Notes: generated from the letters alone by a model not told the origin. A stretch of DNA of 64,000 bases from Bacteroidales bacterium (GCA_025210735.1 JAOARD010000071.1:98888-162887), one strand, 5' to 3'. Counted from the stretch's first letter, positions 17,678 through 27,593 are shown. Numbers and translations are program-made.

Positions 17678-18433
17678 ATGGCATATTTTATATACAATAA
17701 TAAGAAGGTGTATTACAAAGTAACAGGAGAAGGAGAGCCTTTAATGTTGTTGCACGGAAACTCTGTATCTTCAAAACTGTTTATCTCTGTAATTAAACTC
17801 TACAAAAGAGATTATAAGCTAATTCTTATAGACTTTCCCGGGCATGGTAAATCTGAGCGGGTAGACAGGTTTGAGACAGATTTTTGGTTCTATAATTCAG
17901 AGGTATGTATGGCTCTTTTAGATGAACTGAAGATTGATAAGATTAACGTAGTTGGTACCAGTGGTGGTGCACTTGTAGGAATAAATATGGCACTGGAATA
18001 TCCTGACAGAGTAAACTTTCTGATAGCAGACAGCTTTGAGGGGGAGTATCCTTTACCTTCGTTTACTGATACAATTGAGGTAGACAGAGAGCGTGATAAG
18101 AAGAAATTTGCCCCCAGAATATTCTGGTTTATGTGCCATGGATTTGGTTGGCGTAAGGTTGTTGATCTTGATACAGAGGTGAATATTGAATTTGCCAAAC
18201 TTGGTAGATCGTTTTTTCATAAACCTATATCTGAATTAAAGGTACCAACAATTTTAACCGGTAGTAAGAAAGATGAGTATTGTGACCACCTTGAATCTAT
18301 ATATAATGGTTTGCATAAAAAGAATGATGGTTTGAACATACATATGTTTGATAGTGGTGGTCATCCTGCAATGTTATCTAATAAGACAGAGTTTTTTGAT
18401 ATCGTAAAATCAAATGTGAAAAGTATACATTAA
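17678..18433 (+). CDS. Alpha/beta-hydrolase
   Basis: 251 residues, typical of the fold. Visible features are the oxyanion segment LLHGNSVSSKLF, the second strand LILIDFPGHGKSE, the nucleophile elbow GTSGG (Ser near residue 95), a late Asp in TGSKKDEYCD and the catalytic His in SGGHPAM. Substrate unknown. Coupled to the SRPBCC gene. Confidence 0.9.
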   Translation: MAYFIYNNKKVYYKVTGEGEPLMLLHGNSVSSKLFISVIKLYKRDYKLILIDFPGHGKSERVDRFETDFWFYNSEVCMALLDELKIDKINVVGTSGGALVGINMALEYPDRVNFLIADSFEGEYPLPSFTDTIEVDRERDKKKFAPRIFWFMCHGFGWRKVVDLDTEVNIEFAKLGRSFFHKPISELKVPTILTGSKKDEYCDHLESIYNGLHKKNDGLNIHMFDSGGHPAMLSNKTEFFDIVKSNVKSIH

Positions 18434-18557
18434 ATAAGAATTTGATTATACGAAAAAGGGTTGACGCTATACTTACCTGTATTAAGATCCAACGTTTGTA
18501 GATTAGAGCTACTCCTCTCATTGTTGTTTTGTACATTGCGGGCAAATTACAATATAT

Positions 18558-20090
18558 ATGAGAGAGTACAATTTGGCATCTAGATTATTGTTATGCGTTG
18601 TTTGCATAATGATATTTTCGGTTACCGCAAAAGCAAAGGATAAGAGTAGTTACAGTAAATGTATAACTATAAAGGTGTTTGATACAAATATTGGAGAGTA
18701 TGAAATTCCTCATCTGTTTGTTGAGAGATATATTAACAGAGGACTTGACGAATGGAATAAAAAAAGTGAGTTTGAGACAGAGACTGATTTTAAAGCCAGA
18801 GTTAATGTAAATACAACAAAAAAACATAAAGAGAAGCTCATTAATCAGGCTCTTGAAATAATAGAGGATAAATATATTAGAAATCACAGTAATAGCAATT
18901 ATACTGTAGGAGCTTACAATCCTTATAAAGAGTGCTTTCAGATTAAATTTCAGTGGTTTGACCCAATATATGTAAATGTACCAAAAAGTAAAGCCAAAAG
19001 ATTCAGAAATTATAGTACCCGTATATACATAGATAGTGTAAGATTCAGTTGGGAATCTGGTAAGCTGTTCTTTAAATACCTTGAGTTATATAATGCAATG
19101 ACTAAGGAGTCTTATATATATAGACGTAGTAAAGCTGTTACCATATCTGTAACTGAGGTAAACAGTAACGATTCTGATATAAAAAATATAGAGGTAAAAC
19201 AGATTGATAATAAAGTAAAAATAACCTATACACAGGCTTCTGACATACCGCTATTGGTTTCTGTATATATCTCATCAAACGGAGGCAACAATTTTGCAAA
19301 GCAACCATTAATATATCTTCAGGGCGATATTGGAGATGTAACTCCTGGTAATAATAAAGAGATTGTTTGGACTCCACTGGCTGAGGATAACAAATACTAT
19401 GGAGATAACTATGTGTTTAGGATTACTACCAGAAACCCTATGAGTAGTTTTATTGATAAACGAGACGGCCGTGAGTACAAAACAGTGCAGATTGGTGAAC
19501 AGATATGGATGGCTGAGAATCTTGCTTATCTGCCCGGAAATGCTTTCTCTGAAAAAAACAGTTATGGTTACGGTGTTTGGGGATATAATGGGAATAGAGT
19601 GAGAGAGGCAAAAAAGCAGAATGAGTACAAAGAGTTAGGTGTTTTGTATAACTACAAAATAGCACAGAATATATGTCCTGAGGGGTGGCATTTGCCATCA
19701 GTTGAAGAGTGGAGTGAGTTGGAGCAAACTTTGGATATATCAGACAGAGAGCCGGAAAGAGAAAATTATAGTAATAGTTTTATAGGACGATGGCTAAAGA
19801 GTAAACAAGGTTGGAAATCGAGATATCTTATTGGCTTAGGAAGTAATGAATCCGGATTTAATGCAAAGGCTGGTGGTTTTAGCTCATATGATGACGATAA
19901 CGGAGAACTGGATTTTGCAAATGTCAGGTATACCGGATATTGGTGGTGTAAAGGCAAGAGTTACGATAGAGGCTTTGAGAGGTACTACGGAAATACATTT
20001 ATGCTCTTTAATAGTATGGACAGATTATTCAGAAGTAAAAGAGATGTTAACAACGGACAGAGTGTACGTTGTGTGAAGAGTAAAGATTGA
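18558..20090 (+). CDS. Exported protein with C-terminal FISUMP domain
   Basis: 510 residues with a signal peptide (about 1-26). The middle region has a fibronectin-like segment (DIPLLVSVYISSNGGNNFAKQPL). The C-terminal 200 residues are the Fibrobacter succinogenes major paralogous domain: DGREYKTVQIGEQIWMAENLAYLPG, LGVLYNYKIAQNICPEGWHLPSVEEWSELEQ and a final SVRCVK. This C-type-lectin-like domain is usually on surface or secreted proteins. First of four consecutive exported-protein genes on this strand. Confidence 0.88.
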   Translation: MREYNLASRLLLCVVCIMIFSVTAKAKDKSSYSKCITIKVFDTNIGEYEIPHLFVERYINRGLDEWNKKSEFETETDFKARVNVNTTKKHKEKLINQALEIIEDKYIRNHSNSNYTVGAYNPYKECFQIKFQWFDPIYVNVPKSKAKRFRNYSTRIYIDSVRFSWESGKLFFKYLELYNAMTKESYIYRRSKAVTISVTEVNSNDSDIKNIEVKQIDNKVKITYTQASDIPLLVSVYISSNGGNNFAKQPLIYLQGDIGDVTPGNNKEIVWTPLAEDNKYYGDNYVFRITTRNPMSSFIDKRDGREYKTVQIGEQIWMAENLAYLPGNAFSEKNSYGYGVWGYNGNRVREAKKQNEYKELGVLYNYKIAQNICPEGWHLPSVEEWSELEQTLDISDREPERENYSNSFIGRWLKSKQGWKSRYLIGLGSNESGFNAKAGGFSSYDDDNGELDFANVRYTGYWWCKGKSYDRGFERYYGNTFMLFNSMDRLFRSKRDVNNGQSVRCVKSKD

Positions 20091-20150
20091 TTCAACCTTA
20101 TATTGATAAGGTTAAGTTGCATATTATCATGTTGTTTAAAAGTGTATACT

Positions 20151-21446
20151 ATGAGAAATATATTATTAGGGTTAATATTGGGGGTAATTGTATTTGGTTG
20201 TGGACAAAAGAAGAGATCAAGAAAGGAACTGATTGAGGCTGACAGGATAGAGTTGAATGGTGCTATTGATTGTTATAGTGTGAACAGATATAAATTTTTT
20301 AAGATATGTCTCAGAGCCAGCAGGGTTCAAGATACCTCAGAGATACAGTACAAGCAGTTTTGGAATAAAACAGATAAAGCTCTTAAAATAATTAAAGATG
20401 TTGAGTTTGATGAATCATTATCTGTAACTGATGCAATTAATCTGTATAGTGTTTATAATGACGTGAGTGATCATATAAATAGTACTGATGAGGATGTTTT
20501 TCCTCTTGTTACAGAGGCAATATCATTTATATATGCAGACTCAACAGATAATATTAAACCATTATTAAAAGGCGATGAAAAAGTTGCTTATCAATGTATT
20601 GAGCATGCTGTATTGAGCTTGATAGCATCTGTTAGTTTCGGAAATGATGTGTCTCTATATGAGATATCAAAAACTAATGCAGATATAATGAAAGATAGTG
20701 AAACAAAGGCTCTGTTTAATAATTTTAGAGCATTCATGTATCTGCGAAACAACCTATTTTACTTATCAGAGGATGCGTTTAGTAATAATATTAACTGGTT
20801 GAATAGTAACTCATCTGTATTATTACCACTAACAAAGAGATATTTTAAGTGGGATGGAGCAGACAATAAACAGGTTTTTGATGCATTTCACTCTATTCAA
20901 TATCTCGGAAGAGGTCTTTCCAGATTATTAATGACCGACAGCAATGATAATGAGCTTGGATTTAATGATCTTGAAATCTTTTTGAAGGATGCTGATAAAT
21001 TAAAACTACAATCAGAATTAGTTTGGTCAATTGAGGCATACCTTTATCTGCATCGCAATAAGTCAGATGAAGCTATTGAATCGTTAAAGAGACTTCATTC
21101 AAGCAATTTACTGGGGACAGAAGAGAAAGAAGTTGTAGCTGAATCTATAAAGTATATAGAGAAGAGAGAGTCTGGCAGGGTATTTAATTCTATATATGAT
21201 AAGGTGTTTATTACAAAAATAGCAACAAAATATATAGTTTCTGTTTTAGGTAAAATTGATTGGTATGAGATTCTTAAAGAGAATGATATACCTGATGCTA
21301 ATGAGATTTTGGTTATGCTTAAATCAATCGAGAGAATAAATAATCAGATTGATAGACTGTCTGGTAATGAAACATTAGAACAAGTTACAGATGACATAAA
21401 AGATAAAGGTGAAGATTTGCTAGATAAGGCAAAGGATCTTTTTTAA
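20151..21446 (+). CDS. Lipoprotein of unknown function
   Basis: 431 residues from the ATG giving a good lipoprotein signal (MRNILLG..., lipobox VFGC, Cys17); an earlier in-frame TTG at 20103 is unlikely. The mature part is helical and ends in an amphipathic segment (LEQVTDDIKDKGEDLLDKAKDLF). No family recognised. Gaps to neighbours are short (60 and 44 bp), so it may belong to one transcript with the exported proteins around it. Confidence 0.7.
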   Translation: MRNILLGLILGVIVFGCGQKKRSRKELIEADRIELNGAIDCYSVNRYKFFKICLRASRVQDTSEIQYKQFWNKTDKALKIIKDVEFDESLSVTDAINLYSVYNDVSDHINSTDEDVFPLVTEAISFIYADSTDNIKPLLKGDEKVAYQCIEHAVLSLIASVSFGNDVSLYEISKTNADIMKDSETKALFNNFRAFMYLRNNLFYLSEDAFSNNINWLNSNSSVLLPLTKRYFKWDGADNKQVFDAFHSIQYLGRGLSRLLMTDSNDNELGFNDLEIFLKDADKLKLQSELVWSIEAYLYLHRNKSDEAIESLKRLHSSNLLGTEEKEVVAESIKYIEKRESGRVFNSIYDKVFITKIATKYIVSVLGKIDWYEILKENDIPDANEILVMLKSIERINNQIDRLSGNETLEQVTDDIKDKGEDLLDKAKDLF

Positions 21447-21490
21447 GAATGAAATGTAAAAATTAAACAGTGGAAAGTAATTATATAAAA

Positions 21491-24112
21491 ATGCGAAATT
21501 TTGTGCTGATAATAGTACTGCTATTTAGTGTAAACAGTCCGTATGCATGTGGTAATGAAAAAATGGAAAAGGCTGTATTATATATCTTTAATACAATAAA
21601 GAATGTTGATAATACCAATGCAGAAGAGTATTCACATATGTTTGTATCTATTGATGATATAGAGTATATATTAAACAACGATAATGTAATAAAGAGTAAA
21701 GATATACCTATTTATAAGGTGCGTAAATACCTTACTGGTGTTGCAAATGATGCTCACGGGTTTTATAATACTATGCTGCAATCTAAAAGTGATCTTCAGA
21801 GTGAGCATAGAGTTGACTGGAATAAAATGAAACTTGTAGGTTACTATTGTGTAAAGGCTCCGGAGGGAGATATATATAACGGGCGATTGGTGTTTAGTAT
21901 AGACGGAAAGAAATTCAATGTAAAGATTAAATTCATATATGCAGGCGAGACGTATAAAGCAACTACAATTAAATCATATATCTCTTCTGAAGAGATTAAT
22001 ACTGAATTTGCTGGTATATACAGGTTTAACTCTAATATTCAGATAGGTGCAAATAAACCTGATGTAATAACAGATGAGTTTTTTAAAGAGCTTAAAAATA
22101 ATGATGCAAATGGTGCAGAATTTGTACTGAAAAAATACAGAGAGTGTAGTTATAATAATTTGGGATTTGATCTGACAAAGTTTTCTGATGAAGTAGGAGA
22201 TTATATATCATATAAAACAATATCAAATAACTTAGTTAACGATACATTAACTAATAGTTCATTCAATGTAAAGTTTCAGCAAATGGACTGTAAACTTAAC
22301 ATACAGTATGTAAAGCAAAACAGTAGCTGGTTAGTTAATGACTATAGTTTAGAGTATGATAAAGCAGCATTTGATAATATAAAACATAAAAGAGTTCAGG
22401 AAGAGAAAAAAAAGAGAGAACTGGCAGAGCAAAAGCAAAAGTTAATAGAAGAGCAGAACAAAAAGAGTGTTCCTGTTGGAGCAGATAGTATTTCTGTTAT
22501 TACAGCATCGTTTTTTAATGCTTTAGAGAACAACAATCCTGAAAAAGCAATATCGGAATTTAATAAATACACTGAATTTAAAACACCTGAAACAGACTCT
22601 GAGTTTATAGATATTTTTAATAAATCAGGCGATTATGTTGGTTATTATATGTCTGGTAAGATGTACTTTGGTGATAAAAACAGTGTAGAGTATAACTTCT
22701 CAATGTGTTTTAAGAAGATGATATGTGAGATTGACATGTCGTTAATAAGAAGAGATGGTAAATGGTTTGTGAATAACTATTACATAAAGTATGATTACGA
22801 TCTGTTGCAGAAAATAAATAATAATGATGCGCCTACAGTGTATAACTATAATAATTCTGTTAACGGAAATAGTAGTGTGGAAGCATATTGTGCAGCTGAA
22901 ATAATATGGCATTTAAAAGATAACCCTGAGATTAAAGACTATAATTTTGACCTTGAACAATCTGCATTGTGCAACAAAAAACAGTACTTCTCTATGAAAG
23001 TTGATGGCTCAGCAAGTCAGTTATGGAGTATTGATAAAAAAAGTAAAGTGAAACATTTGCTGGGTCAAAAGAGCTATTCTGGTATAGAGAAGAAGGCAAA
23101 ATCTGAATTGAAAATTGCTAAGTATGCCGAACAAGGAGCATACTATTCAAGAGGTGTTAAAGAGTTGGTTAGTATGCATAACAGATTATATTTTACATAT
23201 AATACTGGTAAGGCATCAAATCGTCTTTTGCAGTATAGCCCAAGTGGAAATATAAAACCTATAGATGGTGTTACATCTGTTCAGAGTATTAAACCATGGG
23301 GAGACAATCTGGTTATGGAAGGAGTATCTGATAATGGTACCGAAGGACTGTTTTTACTTGATTCCAACGGAGCATTTAAAAACAGGTTTGAGTATGAGAT
23401 TGATTTTCCGGCACTGTATGATATAGCCGTTATTGATACAATGGTACAGATGTTTACGGAGAAGATTGTATATCAGCTATACAAAAAAGAACTGTTAAGG
23501 CGATTCAAATTTCCTGATACCCTGAGGATAATACATACTGTTAATATAGATAAAGGTCTGTTTATAGAGACACAGAGAGTAAAACTAAAGAATGGCAGAC
23601 AGGTACAAAATGCTATAAGAGATTACTTTATACAAGAGTCGTTAACAACAATTATAGATTGTAGAAATCTGCCGGTGTATATGCGAGGTGTTAACCCTGT
23701 AAATATTAACTCTGTAAACGGAACAATATACTTTAATCTGGAATCGGATAATGGGAAAAAGCAGACGTTATATTACAAAAACTTTGAAGAGTATGGAAAT
23801 ATAACAGATAAATTTAATAAGCATAATCTTGATACAAAAGATGTTCTTACAGATATAAACGGAAATCTTCTGATAAAAAGAGAGATTAGTCATGATAGTA
23901 AATCATATAATATACTTCAGTTGTACGATATAAAAAATGACGTTATTAAAAACGTTGGGATAGAAGGGAGCCCAGTTGGAGTAAATATATATTCCGGTAG
24001 TTTTTTATACAATGGTTACGTATATTTTATTGGTAGTTACGGTACCTTCAGAAACTGTTTGTTAAGATATAATGGTGTTGACGATCCGGAGAAGATAGAG
24101 GTAGTTAGATGA
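21491..24112 (+). CDS. Large exported protein with a duplicated central domain
   Basis: 873 residues from ATG 21491 (signal MRNFVLIIVLLFSVNSPYAC). Two copies of a domain of about 95 residues follow one another: ITDEFFKELKNND ... WLVNDYSLEYD and ITASFFNALENNN ... WFVNNYYIKYD, joined by a charged coiled-coil linker (VQEEKKKRELAEQKQK). They resemble NTF2-like/DUF4878-type folds. The C-terminal 400 residues look like a beta-propeller (LWSIDKKSKVKHLL, LYFTYNTGKASNRLLQYSPSGNIKPI, TEGLFLLDSNGAFKN). The stop codon overlaps the first bases of a 67-bp repeat unit. Role unknown; probably periplasmic or surface. Confidence 0.7.
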   Translation: MRNFVLIIVLLFSVNSPYACGNEKMEKAVLYIFNTIKNVDNTNAEEYSHMFVSIDDIEYILNNDNVIKSKDIPIYKVRKYLTGVANDAHGFYNTMLQSKSDLQSEHRVDWNKMKLVGYYCVKAPEGDIYNGRLVFSIDGKKFNVKIKFIYAGETYKATTIKSYISSEEINTEFAGIYRFNSNIQIGANKPDVITDEFFKELKNNDANGAEFVLKKYRECSYNNLGFDLTKFSDEVGDYISYKTISNNLVNDTLTNSSFNVKFQQMDCKLNIQYVKQNSSWLVNDYSLEYDKAAFDNIKHKRVQEEKKKRELAEQKQKLIEEQNKKSVPVGADSISVITASFFNALENNNPEKAISEFNKYTEFKTPETDSEFIDIFNKSGDYVGYYMSGKMYFGDKNSVEYNFSMCFKKMICEIDMSLIRRDGKWFVNNYYIKYDYDLLQKINNNDAPTVYNYNNSVNGNSSVEAYCAAEIIWHLKDNPEIKDYNFDLEQSALCNKKQYFSMKVDGSASQLWSIDKKSKVKHLLGQKSYSGIEKKAKSELKIAKYAEQGAYYSRGVKELVSMHNRLYFTYNTGKASNRLLQYSPSGNIKPIDGVTSVQSIKPWGDNLVMEGVSDNGTEGLFLLDSNGAFKNRFEYEIDFPALYDIAVIDTMVQMFTEKIVYQLYKKELLRRFKFPDTLRIIHTVNIDKGLFIETQRVKLKNGRQVQNAIRDYFIQESLTTIIDCRNLPVYMRGVNPVNINSVNGTIYFNLESDNGKKQTLYYKNFEEYGNITDKFNKHNLDTKDVLTDINGNLLIKREISHDSKSYNILQLYDIKNDVIKNVGIEGSPVGVNIYSGSFLYNGYVYFIGSYGTFRNCLLRYNGVDDPEKIEVVR

Positions 24113-24174
24113 AACGAAGCATGAGAATGGTCATTCACACACACGGAGATGATTATAATGCGGAGTTCCATCTG
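24109..24174 (+). repeat. Start-codon-linked repeat unit
   Basis: A 66-bp unit from ATGAAACGAAGC to GTTCCATCTG, starting within the stop codon of the preceding gene. A 25-nt interval then leads to ATG 24200, the start of the LRR gene, inside CAGATG. The unit's own ATG opens a 28-codon frame whose TAA lies 5 nt before that start. Confidence 0.85.
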
Positions 24175-24199
24175 GCAAATGAAAAGCAATTATAAACAG

Positions 24200-25942
24200 A
24201 TGATAATAAGGAATATTATAATAGTATGTGGTATGCTATTATGTATAACAGTTGGCAGCAGAGTAACCTTTGCTGCTAATTGTTGTAATAAGCCATTCTG
24301 TAGTCTTAATAGTGATACTATAAATGATAAATTATCTGATCCGGTTTTTATTGAGGATTGGGAGCCATATAAAAAATATACCAATAAGCAGATATCATCT
24401 TTTTACAGAGTAGTATTAAACAGATTGTATTGCAATAACAACATCGATAGTATATCTGATTCAGAGTTTGCAGACAGATTAAGTATCTATTCAGATACAA
24501 TAACTAATATAGATATTGGAGAGTATATACATTACTTTATCTCTGCAAAACAAGGCGTTCCAAAGGAGAGCAAAAGATGGGGTTTCGCAGATTTGTCCGG
24601 AGGTTATCTTTATGAGTTGTGGGATTGTTATACGCTTCCTTTTGATACATACTTACCTGAATCGGTAAAGTGGATCAGAAACAATATGTTACCATCGTAT
24701 AGTACTGTGTTAAAAGGGCTTTCTTACAATGATATCTACAACAGAACCTTCAGAGATATTGTACGATTATCGTATTGCTGTTTACAATCTCTTATAGAGA
24801 ATAATATAGATAATTTAGCAGTTGAATATATAACCTCTGTTTATTGCAGTAATATTGCTGATATTGATTATATTAAATCGAATTATCCTCTGCCAGAAGA
24901 GTATAGGAGATATAACAAATCAGCAACCAGAAACTACCATATTATTATCGGATTCTGGTTGAAGAGATATATTGATGGCTCTTTTATAGAGTTTACCAGA
25001 ATGTTGGAAACTATTCTTATTAATTATGACAGAGACTGGTTTATAGAGCAAAATGGTACCAGTATATTTAACAAAGCGGAACATATTGTGCACTCTGCAA
25101 GTTATATAAAACGTCAACCATGTATAAATGATTGGTTACCAGATATGTCTCCATGGGTTATACATAAAGGCGTAATTGTTGGGTACAAAGGAAAACCTGA
25201 AAAAGGGATATTAAATATCCCTGTAAGAATAAACGGAATTAAGATTATTGGAATAGGAGAGAATGATAAAAATTCATCAGGTGTGTTTCAGCGTAAAAAT
25301 ATTTGCAGTCTGACACTATCTGATTCAATTGAGTTTATAGCTCCTTATACATTTGCAGATAATAAACTTAGACACGTTGAACTACCAACTAAGCTAAGTG
25401 TTGTTGAAACCGGAGTTTTTTATAACAACAAATTAGATAGTATTGGTTTTGCAAAACAGTCTGCCATTAAAGAGATAAAACCAGGTGCATTTTCAAACAA
25501 CAGGATAAGAAGTTTGCAAATGCCTGATAGTTTAAAGATAATTTCATACGTCTCATTTGCACATAATATATTAGATAGTATCTATATTCCAGCAGGAGTA
25601 GAGCAGATAAAATATGGCGCATTCATCAATAACAATATCAGAAAGCTGATATTTGCAGATAACTGTAATCTTGAAGTAATAAATCATAGTGCTTTTCAGA
25701 ACAACAATATTACATATGTTGAGATACCTGCCTCTGTCAGGATTATTTCAAACGGAGCTTTTAATAATAATCCTTTAGATAGTATTACGTTTTTTACAGA
25801 TAAGTTGGAATGTTTTTATCTGCCTGATAATAAAAGAGTGACACAGCATGGTTTGTGGTTAACGCCTTCTGGGATAAAAAGATCAGTTGCAGAGAAATGT
25901 ACAGAAAAGGGGTTGTATATATACCGTATAGAAAATCGGTAA
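24200..25942 (+). CDS. BspA-like leucine-rich-repeat exported protein
   Basis: 580 residues. The start is placed at the ATG inside CAGATG, 25 nt after a repeat unit, because it gives a signal peptide (MIIRNIIIVCGMLLC...VTFA) and matches other genes headed by this repeat; the upstream ATG 24149 would translate the repeat. The N-terminal 280 residues are unrecognised. The C-terminal third has LRR_5 repeats of the BspA type with a period of about 23 (FIAPYTFADNKLRHVELPTKL, EIKPGAFSNNRIRSLQMPDSL, QIKYGAFINNNIRKLIF). Such proteins are usually surface adhesins or binding scaffolds. No type IX sorting tail is visible. Confidence 0.82.
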   Translation: MIIRNIIIVCGMLLCITVGSRVTFAANCCNKPFCSLNSDTINDKLSDPVFIEDWEPYKKYTNKQISSFYRVVLNRLYCNNNIDSISDSEFADRLSIYSDTITNIDIGEYIHYFISAKQGVPKESKRWGFADLSGGYLYELWDCYTLPFDTYLPESVKWIRNNMLPSYSTVLKGLSYNDIYNRTFRDIVRLSYCCLQSLIENNIDNLAVEYITSVYCSNIADIDYIKSNYPLPEEYRRYNKSATRNYHIIIGFWLKRYIDGSFIEFTRMLETILINYDRDWFIEQNGTSIFNKAEHIVHSASYIKRQPCINDWLPDMSPWVIHKGVIVGYKGKPEKGILNIPVRINGIKIIGIGENDKNSSGVFQRKNICSLTLSDSIEFIAPYTFADNKLRHVELPTKLSVVETGVFYNNKLDSIGFAKQSAIKEIKPGAFSNNRIRSLQMPDSLKIISYVSFAHNILDSIYIPAGVEQIKYGAFINNNIRKLIFADNCNLEVINHSAFQNNNITYVEIPASVRIISNGAFNNNPLDSITFFTDKLECFYLPDNKRVTQHGLWLTPSGIKRSVAEKCTEKGLYIYRIENR

Positions 25943-26068
25943 ATGTTGTATATATAACCTGAACTATGAATTTTAAACTACCAATAACATCTTGTTAATA
26001 TTGTGTTCGAACTATTATTAATAGGTATAAAAAACTATTTTTAGCAGATCTTAATACTAATATTATTA

Positions 26069-26137
26069 CAGATGAAACGAAGCATGAATGACAGTCTTTT
26101 TCTTACATGAGAGACTAAATTGTGCGAGTTCCATTTG
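26069..26137 (+). repeat. Start-codon-linked repeat unit
   Basis: CAGATGAAACGAAGCATGA ... GCGAGTTCCATTTG, followed by 25 nt and the ATG (26163) of the RBBP9-like gene inside CATATG. The end hexamer CATTTG still pairs with a CAGATG-type partner by a wobble. The rest of 25943-26162 holds nothing else I can assign. Confidence 0.8.
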
Positions 26138-26162
26138 GTAACTATAAAACAATTATAAACAT

Positions 26163-26717
26163 ATGAAGCATCGGGTGGTTGTTATACACGGATATACAGC
26201 ATCGTCGCAGGCAAATTGGTTTCCTCATTTTAAAGATGAACTCAAGAGTGATAACATTGATGTAATAATACCAGACATGCCTGACTCTTGTAAACCTCAA
26301 TGCAATGAGTGGTTGAAACATATAGAGAGCTCTATAGGTGAACCTGATGAGAATACAATACTCATAGGCCATAGTTTAGGATGTGTTACTCTGTTGAACT
26401 ATCTTAATGAGAAAAGAACTGAATCAGTTAAGGCTGTTTTTCTTATATCCGGTTTTACAGAAAACACACCTATCTCTGAATTAGCAGAATTTGTAAAGCC
26501 TGTAATTGACTATAACTATATAAAGAGTATTACCTCTGATATTGTTGCCATATCTGCTGTTGACGATGATATTGTACCGTATGAATACTCTAAAGAGATG
26601 GCAGAGAGATTAGATGCACCATTTATACTATTGGATGGTGGGAAACACTTTATAGATCGTGATGGATTTACAGAGTTTACACTGTTGGTTAATAAGGTTA
26701 AAGCTTTAATATTTTAA
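26163..26717 (+). CDS. RBBP9/YdeN-family serine hydrolase
   Basis: 184 residues, the length of this compact alpha/beta-hydrolase family. Motifs are VVVIHGYTASSQANWFPHF, the nucleophile elbow GHSLGC, a late Asp in AVDDDIVPYEYS and the catalytic His in GGKHFIDRDGF. It is a cytoplasmic esterase-type enzyme of unknown substrate. Its start codon sits in the 3' arm of the hairpin predicted from the preceding repeat. Confidence 0.9.
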   Translation: MKHRVVVIHGYTASSQANWFPHFKDELKSDNIDVIIPDMPDSCKPQCNEWLKHIESSIGEPDENTILIGHSLGCVTLLNYLNEKRTESVKAVFLISGFTENTPISELAEFVKPVIDYNYIKSITSDIVAISAVDDDIVPYEYSKEMAERLDAPFILLDGGKHFIDRDGFTEFTLLVNKVKALIF

Positions 26718-26759
26718 TGAGCATTTAACACAGTGTATAACCAGAGTTGACGATCTGTT

Positions 26760-26908
26760 GAAACGAGGCATGAGAATAGTTATTCGCACACACGAGAAAC
26801 GCGCATAAGAAAGACTTTGCTGGTATACAAAGACAATCTTAATGCAAGTTCTATCTGGCAAAAAAAATGATTATTACAGATAAATGATTATAATAGTTGT
26901 TACATCTG
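26760..26908 (+). repeat. Degenerate, composite copy of the start-codon-linked repeat
   Basis: 26760-26857 begins GAAACGAGGCATGAGAA, carries the CACACACGAG core, then an extra insert of about 30 bp before GCAAGTTCTATCTG. A second, truncated unit (GATTATAATAGTTGTTACATCTG) ends at 26908, 18 nt before the NUDIX start codon. Both are less conserved than other copies. Confidence 0.65.
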
Positions 26909-26926
26909 ACAAATAAGTGAATTAGT

Positions 26927-27397
26927 ATGAAAATTACAGTAGGTACGGTATGTTTTATCTTTAACAAGGATAATAATAAGATCTTGTTACTTAAACGGGC
27001 ATTTGAACCAATGCAAAATATGGTAACAGGTGTTGGTGGTAAAACACATTTTAATGAGGATATTAAAGCGTCGTGTATTCGTGAGGTTAAGGAGGAGACA
27101 GGTTTTGATGTTACTGATCTGAAATTACACGGTGTAATAAAGACACTGCTTAACGGATACGATAGTTCTTGGATTCTATCGGTATATAGCACCGATAACT
27201 ATAGTGGTAACCTGATTGATTGCCCTGAAGGTGAATTAACATGGGTTGATATAGATGCTGTTTATGATGAAAACCTGATAGGATTTATACGTGATATTAT
27301 GCAGGCTGTATTAGAGAACCGTGTAATAGAGGGTACTATAGAGCATGATATAAAGGGAAAAGTTATAAATAAGGTATTAGATGAAGTTGTTTTATAA
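26927..27397 (+). CDS. NUDIX hydrolase, MutT/8-oxo-dGTPase-like
   Basis: 156 residues with a perfect Nudix box, GGKTHFNEDIKASCIREV followed by KEETGF (Gx5Ex7REUxEExGU). The GVGGK context and overall length resemble 8-oxo-dGTP diphosphatases, which clean oxidised nucleotides, but other nucleotide substrates are possible. Headed by a degenerate repeat and followed by a good terminator, so it is a single-gene unit. Confidence 0.9.
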   Translation: MKITVGTVCFIFNKDNNKILLLKRAFEPMQNMVTGVGGKTHFNEDIKASCIREVKEETGFDVTDLKLHGVIKTLLNGYDSSWILSVYSTDNYSGNLIDCPEGELTWVDIDAVYDENLIGFIRDIMQAVLENRVIEGTIEHDIKGKVINKVLDEVVL

Positions 27398-27423
27398 GTA
27401 ACAAAAGACACAATATTTTACCG

Positions 27424-27467
27424 AAGAGTTTAACGATATAGATTCATATATCCTTAAACTCTTTTTT
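27424..27467 (+). terminator. Rho-independent terminator
   Basis: Stem AAGAGTTTAA / TTAAACTCTT with a second inner AT-rich stem, followed by six T residues, after the NUDIX gene. Confidence 0.8.
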
Positions 27468-27593
27468 GTACTTGTACCAATTGTATTATCCTTTGTGTTG
27501 GATTACACAAAATAAAAATATGATTGTAAGAGTTTTGTATATATGTCTAATTATATGCATTTTTATATGTAAATATTATATTAACTAGCATTT

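Noticed and set aside
24149..24199. Longer N-terminus for the LRR protein
   Set aside because: It would translate the repeat (MIIMRSSIWQ) and spoil the signal peptide; the ATG at the conserved 25-nt distance is better.
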